Assembly: GCF_022698145.1 (NCBI RefSeq)
Contig: NZ_JALDAX010000004.1
Location: 558,001 to 622,000 of the forward strand
DNA: 64,000 nt
Direction of reading: 5' to 3'
Source of the DNA: Streptomyces spinosisporus
Lineage (GTDB): Bacteria; Actinomycetota; Actinomycetes; Streptomycetales; Streptomycetaceae
Made by a program: the position numbers and the translations under genes. Each line of letters opens with the position of its first letter. Position 1 is the stretch's first letter. The notes under the pieces were generated by a model. It searched no databases. It saw nothing but the letters and a program-made list of their open reading frames with translations, and was not told the origin of the DNA. Shown piece by piece: positions 42,729-51,209 of the stretch.

Positions 42729-44335
42729 GCGGACGACGACGGCCGCGTACGCAGAAGCGACGCGCGGGACAGCCGCGCACCCTGCGGGCGCGGCTCGTCG
42801 TCGCGTCCGTGGTGCTGATCGCGGTCGTCTGCGCGGTGATCGGCACGGTGACGACACTGGCGCTGCGCTCGCATCTGTACGACCAGTTGAACGTCCAGTT
42901 GCGCGAGGCGGCGGCGCGGGTGTCGGGCGACTTCATGCCGCCCGGTGTCGGCAAGGGCGGCGGCGCGCTCGGACAGGGCCAGCAGAACCAGATCCACAAG
43001 GCGACCGATCTCAGTGAATTCGTCCAGCACGGCCCGCAGCCTCCCGGCACGCTCGCGGCCACCGTCGTCAACGGCTCCATCACGGACGGCAAGATCGGCA
43101 AGAAGTCCTCGTCCACCTTCGAGATGAGTGCCAAGGACCTCACCGAGGCGCAGATGACGGCGCTCAACCAGGTCTCCCAGGACGGCAGTCCGCACACCGT
43201 GGACCTCCCGGGGCTGGGCACGTACCAGGTCCAGTACCGCAGCGGCTACTACGTCGGCCTCCCCACCGCGGAGACCGACAGCACCATCAACACCCTGATC
43301 CTCGTGGAGATCAGCGTCACCGCCGCCGGCCTCGGCGCAGCCGTCATCGCCGGGTACGCCCTCGTGGGCGTGGCCACCCGCCCGCTGCGGCGGGTCGCCA
43401 CGACCGCGACGCGGGTCTCCGAACTGCCCCTGCACACCGGCGAGGTGAACCTCAGCGAGCGGGTCCCCGAGTCGGAGACGGACCCGCACACGGAGGTCGG
43501 CCAGGTCGGCGCCGCGCTCAACCGGATGCTGGACCATGTCCACGGCGCCCTGCACGCACGGCAGCAGAGCGAGATGCGGGTACGGCAGTTCGTGGCGGAC
43601 GCCAGCCATGAGCTCAGAACACCCCTCGCCTCCATCCGCGGCTACGCGGAGCTGACCAGACGCGGCAGGGAGCAGGTCGGCCCCGACACCCGGCACGCTC
43701 TCGGCCGTATCGAGTCCGAGGCGGGCCGGATGACGCTGCTCGTGGAGGATCTGCTGCTGCTCGCCCGGCTGGACGCCGGACGCCCGCTGCAGTTCGAGCA
43801 GACCGACCTGGTCCCGCTGGTCGTCGACACGGTCAGCGACTCCCGCGCGGCCGGCATGGACCACAACTGGCGCCTCGACCTGCCCGACGAACCCGCGCTG
43901 GTCAGCGCGGACGCGGCCCGTGTGCAGCAGGTGCTGGTCAATCTGCTGGGCAACGCCCGCAAGCACACCCCGCCCGGTACGACGGTCACCGCGCGCGTGC
44001 AGCGGCGGGGTTCGTGGATGTGTGTCGACGTGGAAGACAACGGCCAGGGCATCCCGCCCGATCTGCTGCCGCATGTCTTCGAGCGGTTCGCGCGCGGTGA
44101 CTCGGCGCGCTCGCGCTCAACGGGCTCCACCGGCCTCGGACTTGCGATCGTGCAGGCCGTCGCGACCGCGCACGGCGGCGCCGTCACCGTGGACAGCGTT
44201 CCCGGACGCACCGTGTTCACGGTGTATCTGCCGGCGCTCTCCCCGGCGGTGCCCCACCCGGCCCCCGAAACGAACTGGCAATCGCACTCACAGGCGCACC
44301 ACAGTGCCACCACATGGGTGCAACAGGGGGCTTGA
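42725..44335 (+). CDS. membrane sensor histidine kinase
   Basis: A 536-residue kinase. One N-terminal membrane helix (about 25-48), an extracellular sensor of about 140 residues, a second helix (about 195-218), HAMP, then the H-box DASHELRTPL, the N-box and the G-box DNGQGI. All catalytic motifs are intact. It partners the response regulator, with which it overlaps. The end lies 14 bases before the glycosyltransferase start. Confidence 0.93.
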   Translation: MSGRRRPRTQKRRAGQPRTLRARLVVASVVLIAVVCAVIGTVTTLALRSHLYDQLNVQLREAAARVSGDFMPPGVGKGGGALGQGQQNQIHKATDLSEFVQHGPQPPGTLAATVVNGSITDGKIGKKSSSTFEMSAKDLTEAQMTALNQVSQDGSPHTVDLPGLGTYQVQYRSGYYVGLPTAETDSTINTLILVEISVTAAGLGAAVIAGYALVGVATRPLRRVATTATRVSELPLHTGEVNLSERVPESETDPHTEVGQVGAALNRMLDHVHGALHARQQSEMRVRQFVADASHELRTPLASIRGYAELTRRGREQVGPDTRHALGRIESEAGRMTLLVEDLLLLARLDAGRPLQFEQTDLVPLVVDTVSDSRAAGMDHNWRLDLPDEPALVSADAARVQQVLVNLLGNARKHTPPGTTVTARVQRRGSWMCVDVEDNGQGIPPDLLPHVFERFARGDSARSRSTGSTGLGLAIVQAVATAHGGAVTVDSVPGRTVFTVYLPALSPAVPHPAPETNWQSHSQAHHSATTWVQQGA

Positions 44336-44349
44336 CCACAGTCGTTTCC

Positions 44350-45801
44350 ATGCGAACCGACTCTTCTCCCGGCACCCTGCCGGTGCGGGAGCACCTCCCG
44401 GCCGGCGACGCCGGTACGCCCGTCCTGGATGTAGTGATCCCCGTCTACAACGAGGAGAAGGACCTCCAGCCGTGTGTGCTCAGACTGCACGAGCACCTCA
44501 GGCGCACGTTCCCGTACGCGTTCCGCATCACGATCGCCGACAACGCCTCGACGGACACCACCCCGCAGGTGGCGGTGCGGCTGGAGGCGGAGATACCGGA
44601 GGTATACAGCTTCCGTCTGGAGCAGAAGGGCCGCGGCCGCGCCCTGCGGACGGTGTGGTCCGCCTCCGAGGCGCCGATCCTCGCCTACATGGACGTGGAC
44701 CTGTCGACCGACCTCAACGCCCTGCTGCCGCTGGTGGCACCGCTGATCTCGGGCCACTCGGACCTCGCGATCGGCTCCCGGCTCGCCCGCTCCTCGCGCG
44801 TGGTGCGCGGTCCCAAGCGGGAGTTCATCAGCCGGGCGTACAACCTCATCCTGCGCGGCTCGCTGCAGGCCCGCTTCTCCGACGCACAGTGCGGTTTCAA
44901 GGCGATCCGGCGTGATGTCGCGCAGGTGCTGCTGCCGATGGTCGAGGACGCCGGCTGGTTCTTCGACACCGAGATGCTGGTGCTCGCCGAGCGTGCGGGC
45001 CTGCGCATCCACGAGGTGCCGGTCGACTGGGTCGACGACCCGGACTCCACCGTCCACATCGTGAAGACGGCGACCGAGGACCTCAAGGGCGTGTGGCGCG
45101 TGGGCAAGGCCCTGGCCACCGGCTCGCTGCCGCTGGACCGGATCACCCGGCCGTTCGGCGACGACCCGCGCGACCGCGACATCCAGGACGTACCGAAGGG
45201 GCTGGCCCGCCAGCTCGTCGGGTTCTGTGTCGTGGGCGGTCTGTCGACCCTCTTCTACCTGCTTCTCTACAGCGTCTTCCGGCAGTTCAGCGGCTCGCAG
45301 ATCGCCAACGCGCTCGCCCTGCTGGTCTCGGCCGTCGCGAACACCGCCGCCAACCGGCGCCTGACCTTCGGGGTCCGCGGCCGGGGCGGCGCCGTCCGCC
45401 ACCAGGCGCAGGGGCTCGTCGTCTTCGGTATCGGCCTCGCGCTGACCAGCGGTTCGCTCGCAGCCCTGAACGCGGCGACGTCCGACCCCGCGCACTCCAC
45501 CGAACTCGCCGTCCTCGTCGCCGCCAACCTCGCGGCGACGGTGCTGCGCTTCCTGCTCTTCCGCGCCTGGGTCTTCCCCGACCGGGGCGAGGGCCGGCCG
45601 TACCCGCAGTACCAGCCGCAGCCGTACGAGCAGCAGCCCTACCAGCAGCAGACATACGGACAGCAGCCGTACGAGCAGCAGACGTATCAGCCCCCGCTGC
45701 CGCAGCGCGAGGTCGCGCACGCGGACCGCAGCTGGGAGGACGCCACCCTGCATCTGCAGCCGGTGCGTCCGGCCGACACCGATCCGAGGGATCCGCGATG
45801 A
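44350..45801 (+). CDS. GT2 glycosyltransferase fused to a GtrA-like membrane domain
   Basis: A 483-residue protein. A DPM1-like GT2 domain (about 20-250) shows VVIPVYNEEKDL and YMDVDLSTD (metal-binding DxD). A GtrA-like domain with four membrane helices (about 275-400, LVGFCVVGGLSTLFYLL) follows, and a Tyr/Gln/Pro repetitive tail. It probably makes polyprenyl-phosphate sugar and moves or passes it across the membrane. Of several in-frame starts, the ATG at 44350 (MRTDSSPG) was taken; TTG 44332 and ATG 44314 are possible. Coupled to the next gene (ATGA). Confidence 0.9.
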   Translation: MRTDSSPGTLPVREHLPAGDAGTPVLDVVIPVYNEEKDLQPCVLRLHEHLRRTFPYAFRITIADNASTDTTPQVAVRLEAEIPEVYSFRLEQKGRGRALRTVWSASEAPILAYMDVDLSTDLNALLPLVAPLISGHSDLAIGSRLARSSRVVRGPKREFISRAYNLILRGSLQARFSDAQCGFKAIRRDVAQVLLPMVEDAGWFFDTEMLVLAERAGLRIHEVPVDWVDDPDSTVHIVKTATEDLKGVWRVGKALATGSLPLDRITRPFGDDPRDRDIQDVPKGLARQLVGFCVVGGLSTLFYLLLYSVFRQFSGSQIANALALLVSAVANTAANRRLTFGVRGRGGAVRHQAQGLVVFGIGLALTSGSLAALNAATSDPAHSTELAVLVAANLAATVLRFLLFRAWVFPDRGEGRPYPQYQPQPYEQQPYQQQTYGQQPYEQQTYQPPLPQREVAHADRSWEDATLHLQPVRPADTDPRDPR

Positions 45802-47969
45802 CCACCCACTACGACCGGACGACCTACGGCGCCGGCCCCGCACCGTCCTCCTGGGGCCCGCCTCCCACGACGGCCCCCGCGGCCCCGCAGGCGGGCGAGC
45901 CGAAACAGCCCGTCGTACGCAGGCTGTGGCGCGGCCGTCCCGAGGACCCGCGCTGGGCGCGCCCGGCCTTCCTCGGCCTGCTCGCCGTCACGCTCCTGCT
46001 GTACCTGTACGACCTGAGCGCCTCCGGCTACGCCAACTCCTTCTACTCGGCGGCCGTCCAGGCCGGCAGCACCTCCTGGAAGGCGTTCTTCTTCGGCTCG
46101 TTGGACGCGGGCAACGCCATCACCGTCGACAAGCCCCCGGCCTCACTGTGGCCGATGGAGCTCTCCGTCCGGATCTTCGGCCTCAACTCGTGGGCGATCC
46201 TCGTCCCCGAGGTCCTGATGAGCGTCGCGACGGTCGCCGTCGTGTACGCGGGCGTACGGCGCCGGTTCAGCGCCGGGGCCGGTCTGATCGCGGGCGCGGT
46301 GCTCGCGCTCACCCCGGTCGCGGCGCTGATGTTCCGGTTCAACAACCCGGACGCGATGCTGGCGCTGCTGATGGCGCTCGCCTGCTACCTGGTGGTCCGC
46401 GCGGTCGAGGACGGCCGGACGAAGTGGCTGGTGTGGGCGGGTGTCGCGATCGGCTTCGCGTTCCTCGCCAAGACCCTCCAGGCCTTCCTGATCCTGCCGC
46501 CGCTCGCGATCGTGTACGCGGTCTGCGCGCCGGTGCCGGTGCGGAAGCGGTTCGGTCAACTGGCGCTCGCCACCGGTGCGTTGATCGCCTCCGGCGGCTG
46601 GTGGGTCGCGATCGTCGAGCTGTGGCCGGCGGCCTCGCGCCCCTACATCGGCGGCTCGCAGAACAACAGCTTCCTTGAACTGACCTTCGGCTACAACGGC
46701 TTCGGCCGCCTGAGCGGCGACGAGACCGGCAGCGTCGGCGGCGGTGGTGGCGCGGGCGGCACCGGGCAGTGGGGCGAGACCGGCTGGGACCGGATGTTCA
46801 ACTCCGAGATCGGCAGCCAGATCTCCTGGCTGCTGCCCGCCGCGCTGATCCTGTTCGCCGCCGGTCTGGTGGCGACGCGGAGGCTCAAGCGGACGTCCGT
46901 GACGCGTGCCTCGTTCCTGGTCTGGGGCGGCTCGCTGCTGATGACCGTGATCGTCTTCAGCTACATGGCGGGCATCTTCCACCAGTACTACACGGTGGCC
47001 CTCGCGCCCTACCTGGCGGCCGTGATCGGCATGGGCTCCGCGCTCCTGTGGGAGAAGCGGCGTGAGACCTGGGCGTCGCTCACCCTCGCGGCCGCGGTCG
47101 TCGCGAGCGCCGCGTGGGGTTACGTCCTGCTCAACCGCACCCCGGACTATCTGCCCTGGCTGAGGAACCTGGTCCTGGTCGGCGGTCTGGCCGCCGCGCT
47201 CGGCCTGATCTTCGCGGGCCGGATCAACCGCCGACTCGCCCTCGGGGCGGCGGTGGTGGGCCTGGTGGCCGCGCTGGCCGGCCCGACCGCGTACACCATC
47301 AGCACCCTACGGCAGGGCCACACCGGCTCCATCGTGACCGCGGGCCCGGCCGGCGCGAGCATGATGGGCGGCCGACCCGGCGGCGGTGGCGCCGGCGGAA
47401 TGCGCGGCGGCTTCGGCGGGGGGATGCCGGGTCAGAACCAGCAGGGCCAGCAGAACCAGCAAGGCGGCCAGAACCAGCAGGGCCAACCCAGCCAGCAGGG
47501 TCAGCAAGGCCAGCAGGGCCAGGGTCAGCAGAACGGCAACGGCTTCCCCGGCAACGGTTTCGGCGGCCGAACCGGTGGGGGCATGCGCGGCGGCGGTGGC
47601 GGAGCCGGTGGCCTGCTGAACGGCGCGACCGTCAGCTCCCAGGCCAAGAAGCTGCTGGAGACCGACTCCTCGAAGTACACCTGGGCCGCCGCGGCCATCG
47701 GCGCCCAGAACGCGGCGAGTTACCAGCTCTCCACCGGCGACCCGGTGATGGCGATCGGCGGCTTCAACGGCACCGACCCGTCCCCGACGCTCGCCCAGTT
47801 CCAGCAGTACGTCACGGACGGCAAGATCCACTACTTCATCGCGTCGGGCACCGGCGGCAGCAGCAGCGGTACGTCCTCGCAGATCACGTCATGGGTCGAG
47901 AAGAACTTCAAGAAGGTGACGGTCGGTTCGGCCACCTTCTACGACCTGACGCAGAGGACGAGCAGCTGA
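45798..47969 (+). CDS. GT39/ArnT-like membrane mannosyl/aminoarabinosyl-type transferase
   Basis: A 723-residue membrane protein with about 12 helices, family GT39/83. The first loop has DAGNAITVDKPPASLW, where the acidic residue and KPP motif are the family signature, and FNNPDAML follows. After the helices a Gly/Gln/Asn-rich insert (about 525-610, NQQGQ repeats) leads to a soluble C-terminal domain. It would use the lipid-linked sugar made by the upstream gene to glycosylate a surface component. Overlaps the previous gene by 4 bases; fourth gene of the two-component operon. Confidence 0.9.
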   Translation: MTTHYDRTTYGAGPAPSSWGPPPTTAPAAPQAGEPKQPVVRRLWRGRPEDPRWARPAFLGLLAVTLLLYLYDLSASGYANSFYSAAVQAGSTSWKAFFFGSLDAGNAITVDKPPASLWPMELSVRIFGLNSWAILVPEVLMSVATVAVVYAGVRRRFSAGAGLIAGAVLALTPVAALMFRFNNPDAMLALLMALACYLVVRAVEDGRTKWLVWAGVAIGFAFLAKTLQAFLILPPLAIVYAVCAPVPVRKRFGQLALATGALIASGGWWVAIVELWPAASRPYIGGSQNNSFLELTFGYNGFGRLSGDETGSVGGGGGAGGTGQWGETGWDRMFNSEIGSQISWLLPAALILFAAGLVATRRLKRTSVTRASFLVWGGSLLMTVIVFSYMAGIFHQYYTVALAPYLAAVIGMGSALLWEKRRETWASLTLAAAVVASAAWGYVLLNRTPDYLPWLRNLVLVGGLAAALGLIFAGRINRRLALGAAVVGLVAALAGPTAYTISTLRQGHTGSIVTAGPAGASMMGGRPGGGGAGGMRGGFGGGMPGQNQQGQQNQQGGQNQQGQPSQQGQQGQQGQGQQNGNGFPGNGFGGRTGGGMRGGGGGAGGLLNGATVSSQAKKLLETDSSKYTWAAAAIGAQNAASYQLSTGDPVMAIGGFNGTDPSPTLAQFQQYVTDGKIHYFIASGTGGSSSGTSSQITSWVEKNFKKVTVGSATFYDLTQRTSS

Positions 47970-48003
47970 CGGAAAGCCGCTGACAGAAGGGCGCCGACAG
48001 AAA

Positions 48004-48047
48004 GTCGCTGTACACCGTATAGCCAGTGCTATGCGGTGTACAGCGAC
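48004..48047. repeat. 20-base inverted repeat at the pseudogene break
   Basis: 48004-48023 and 48028-48047 are inverted copies with a single mismatch, separated by CAGT. Each arm contains TACACCGTAT, resembling a TetR-type operator. The truncated MFS gene begins at its right edge. Confidence 0.85.
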
Positions 48048-48839
48048 TGCACGCCGCGGGCAGCGCCGCCGACCGGTACGGTCGCAAGAAGCTGCTGGTC
48101 GTGGGCCTGGCCCTGTTCGGCGTCGGTTCGCTGGTGGCCGGGCTCTCGGGCAGCACCGGTCAGCTGATCGTCCAGGAACCCCCGCGGCGACCGCCCGGAC
48201 CTGCTCGGCGCCCTGCTCTCCACCGTCGGCATGGCCTCGCTGGTGTTCGCGATCATCTCCGGTCCGGAGCACGGCTGGACCTCGGGGCGCGTCCTGTTGA
48301 CGGCGGCCGTCGCGGTCGTGGTCCTGGGGGCGTTCGCGTACTGGGAGAGCCGTGTCCCGTATCCGATGCTCGACCTGCACTTCTTCCGGGACCGCAGGTT
48401 CACGGGTGCCGATGGTCGACCCGCGCTCGGCACGCCCGTGTCGATCGCGCTGGGCATGGTGCTGATGTCGGCGGGGCTGGTGTCCATCGCGATGCTGGAC
48501 ACGGGCGGCTATGCCGGAACCCTGCTGGGTCTGCTGCTGATCGGCGGCGGCTGCGCGATCGCCAACCCGGCGATGGCGTACGCCATCATGAGCGCGATCC
48601 CGCCGGAGAAGGCGGGGGTCGGGGCCGGCATCAACGGGACGCTGGCGGAGTTCGGCAACGGCCTGGGGGTCGCGGTGCTCGGGGCCGTCCTGACCTCGCG
48701 GGTGCCGTCCGCGGGGCTGGCCGTGGGGCTGGAGACGGGGCAGCTGGTCGGTGCCGTGGCCGTGTTGCTGGGCGGGGTGGTGGCCGCGGCGTTGCTGCGG
48801 CGCGCCGAGCGGGCAGACTCGGGGGTGTTGGTCGCCTGA
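48031..48839 (+). pseudogene. truncated DHA2-type MFS transporter
   Basis: The coding signal starts inside the conserved loop after helix 2 (AADRYGRKKLLVVGLALFG), then jumps frame near 48175 into RRPDLLGALLSTV; helices 1-2 and several from the middle are missing. The remainder reads through four or more helices to 48839. A normal transporter has about 14 helices, so this is a deleted, inactive copy. It precedes a TetR gene that may have been its regulator. Confidence 0.8.
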
Positions 48840-48971
48840 GAGTTCGGTGGCGTCGCCCGCCCGGCGGGTACGGGTTGCACGGGGTCGATCCCGCGGTTCC
48901 CCGCGCCCCCTCCGGGGCCGGCTGCCGCCTAGCATCTTGATCAGTCAACGGACGTCTAGGAAGGTGCGCCA

Positions 48972-49727
48972 ATGGTGAGGGCAGCCGAGCGTGCGGCGCG
49001 GACCAGTGTGTGGCTGGAGGGCAAGGTCCGCCGGAGCGGTCGCGGCGGTCAGCCGTCGGGGCTCGACCGGGACCGGATCACCGAGGTGACCGTCCGGCTC
49101 CTGGACGCCGAGGGGCTGGCCAAGTTCTCGATGCGCAGGCTGGCCGGCGAGCTGAACGTCACGGCGATGTCCGTGTACTGGTACGTCGACACCAAGGACG
49201 ACCTCCTCGAACTCGCCCTGGACGCGACCTTCGGCGAGCTGGACCTGCCCGACCCGGAGGCCGACGAGGACTGGCGCGACCAGCTGCGCGCGCTGGCGAA
49301 GGAGTACCGCTCCCTGCTGGTCCGCCACCCCTGGCTGTCCCCGCTGGCCGGCACCTTCCTGAACATCGGCCCGAACTCGCTGGCCTTCTCCCAGGCCGTC
49401 CAGCACATCGTCCGCAAGACGGGCCTGCCCGTGCACGGCCTGTCCGGCGCCCTGTCGGCCGTCTTCCAGTTCGTCTACGGCTTCGGCACGATCGAGGGCC
49501 ACTTCATCGCCCGCTCCGCCTCCGCCGGGATGACCCAGGACGAGTACTTCCAGCACGCCATGAGCGCGGTGACGCAGGCCCCCGAGGCCGCCGCGATCAT
49601 CCACGAGAACGCGGACATCATGGCGGCCCGGGGCGGCGACACGGTGCAGGAGATGCGGGAACGGGACTTCACCTTCGCCCTCGACCTGCTGGTGGCGGGC
49701 ATCGAGGCTATGGTCGCCCGAAGCTGA
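48972..49727 (+). CDS. TetR/AcrR-family regulator
   Basis: A 251-residue regulator. HTH at about 37-85 (ITEVTVRLLDAEGLAKFSMR, then NVTAMSVYWYVDTKDDLLE); the C-terminal TetR_C_1-type ligand domain follows. GGAAGG precedes the ATG. It lies downstream of the dead MFS gene, as often for drug-efflux pairs, and may have lost its natural target. Confidence 0.9.
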   Translation: MVRAAERAARTSVWLEGKVRRSGRGGQPSGLDRDRITEVTVRLLDAEGLAKFSMRRLAGELNVTAMSVYWYVDTKDDLLELALDATFGELDLPDPEADEDWRDQLRALAKEYRSLLVRHPWLSPLAGTFLNIGPNSLAFSQAVQHIVRKTGLPVHGLSGALSAVFQFVYGFGTIEGHFIARSASAGMTQDEYFQHAMSAVTQAPEAAAIIHENADIMAARGGDTVQEMRERDFTFALDLLVAGIEAMVARS

Positions 49728-49746
49728 CCCGTCCGGCCCCCGCCGC

Positions 49747-50214
49747 CTACTCGGCGACCAGTCGCGCGGGAAAGCCGCCGGTGGCCACCGGCCCCCACCT
49801 GACGGGCGTGACCCGGATGATCGACTTGCCCTGCTTCACCATCGCCTCGCGGTACTCGTCCCAGTCCGGGTGTTCGCCGGAGATGTTGCGGAAGTACTCG
49901 ACCAGGGGTTCCACGGAGTCCGGGGAGTCGATGACCTCGGCGGTGCCGTCGATCTGGACCCACGGGCCGTTCCACTCGTCGCTGAGCACGACGAGGCTGA
50001 CCCGCTCGTCCCGCTTGGCGTTGCGGGTCTTGGCGCGCTCGGGGTAGGTCGAGACGACGATCCGCCCCGAGTCGTCGACCCCGCAGGTCAGCGGCGAGGC
50101 CTGCGGGCTGCCGTCGGTCCGGCGGGTCAGCAGGATGGCGCGGTGCCGGGGCCGTACGAAGTCCAGCAGTTCGTCGCGGGAGACGGCGGTGTTCGTAGCG
50201 ATATTGGGTGCCAT
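49747..50214 (-). CDS. PPOX-class F420-dependent oxidoreductase
   Basis: A 155-residue split-barrel protein. RHRAILLTRRTDGSPQASPL and RIVVSTYPERAKTRNAKRD are characteristic of F420/FMN-binding PPOX-like proteins, followed by the EWNGPWVQIDGTAEV strand. It would reduce a small substrate using F420H2; which one is unknown. Convergent with TetR. Confidence 0.9.
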   Translation of the reverse strand: MAPNIATNTAVSRDELLDFVRPRHRAILLTRRTDGSPQASPLTCGVDDSGRIVVSTYPERAKTRNAKRDERVSLVVLSDEWNGPWVQIDGTAEVIDSPDSVEPLVEYFRNISGEHPDWDEYREAMVKQGKSIIRVTPVRWGPVATGGFPARLVAE

Positions 50215-50280
50215 GCCGTCAGCGTAGGCGCCCGGCTCCGGCTCAGCCTGTTCCTGCCAGGCCTACCCAGACGCCCGGGC

Positions 50281-51102
50281 CTACGCCTCCGGCAGCGACT
50301 CCCCCTGCACCGCCTGGATGTCCAGCTCCACCTTCAGCGTGGTGCCGATGGCGGCGATGCCCGCCTGGACGACCTGGTTGTAGTTCATCGCGAAGTCCTC
50401 GCGGTGCAGTTCGGTCGTCGCGCGGAAGGCGGCGCGCGTGCCGCCCCACGGGTCCGGGCCCGTGCCGAGGTAGGACAGGTCCAGGTCCACCGGACGCACG
50501 ACCCCGTGCAGCGTCAGCTCGCCGTGCACCGTCCAGCGGTCGGAGCCGGTCGCCGTCAGACCCGTGGACCGGTAGGTGATCTCGGGGTACTTCTCGACGT
50601 CCAGGAAGTCCGGCGAGCGCAGATGGCCGTCCCGCATGCCGTTGCCCGTGTCGATGGACGTGGCCCGGATGACCGCTTCCACACGGGACTTCTCCACCTC
50701 GTCCGGGGCGATCTCGATGCGCCCGGCGAAGTCCGTGAAGCGGCCGTGCACGCTGGAGATGCCCAGGTGCTGGGCGACCGCACCCACCGAGGAGTGCGCC
50801 GGGTCGATGGTCCACGGCCCGGGCGGCGGCAGCTCGGTGCCGCCCTGCCGGGCCAGCGTCACCGCCCCGAGCTCGGCGCGTCCGCTCGCGGTGACGAGCG
50901 CGCTGGAGGCGACGGGCGCGTACCCGAGCGCCGTGACGATGACGGTGTACGCCCCCGGGGCGAGCGCGGTGGCGTCCCGTACGGCCCCCTCGGCGTCCGC
51001 CTCCGCGCGCAGCACCTGTGTGCCGGTCATGTCGGTCACCGTGACGACCGCGTGCGACACGGCCCATCCGTCCCGCGTACGGATCTTCGCGGTCAGTCCC
51101 AT
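50281..51102 (-). CDS. YceI-domain protein with N-terminal carboxypeptidase-regulatory-like domain
   Basis: A 273-residue protein. Residues about 1-80 form a CarboxypepD_reg-like beta domain (AVVTVTDMTGTQVLRA, GAYTVIVTALGYAPV). The YceI lipocalin-like domain (about 100-270) has WTIDPAHSSVGAVAQHLG, HLRSPDFLDVEKYPEI and FRATTELHREDFAMNYN. YceI domains bind isoprenoid or other lipids. No signal peptide. GGGAG before the ATG. The same N-terminal domain type is repeated at the end of the upstream MFS gene, suggesting a shared origin. Confidence 0.88.
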   Translation of the reverse strand: MGLTAKIRTRDGWAVSHAVVTVTDMTGTQVLRAEADAEGAVRDATALAPGAYTVIVTALGYAPVASSALVTASGRAELGAVTLARQGGTELPPPGPWTIDPAHSSVGAVAQHLGISSVHGRFTDFAGRIEIAPDEVEKSRVEAVIRATSIDTGNGMRDGHLRSPDFLDVEKYPEITYRSTGLTATGSDRWTVHGELTLHGVVRPVDLDLSYLGTGPDPWGGTRAAFRATTELHREDFAMNYNQVVQAGIAAIGTTLKVELDIQAVQGESLPEA

Positions 51103-51209
51103 CCCGTTTTCTCCCTGCAAGTGCTACTGGTCGTGAAGAGTCCGGCCCGTGGCAGGTGTACCGCCGCGCGGTGCACACCTGCCACGGGCCGGAGGTCGTA
51201 CTGCTCGGA

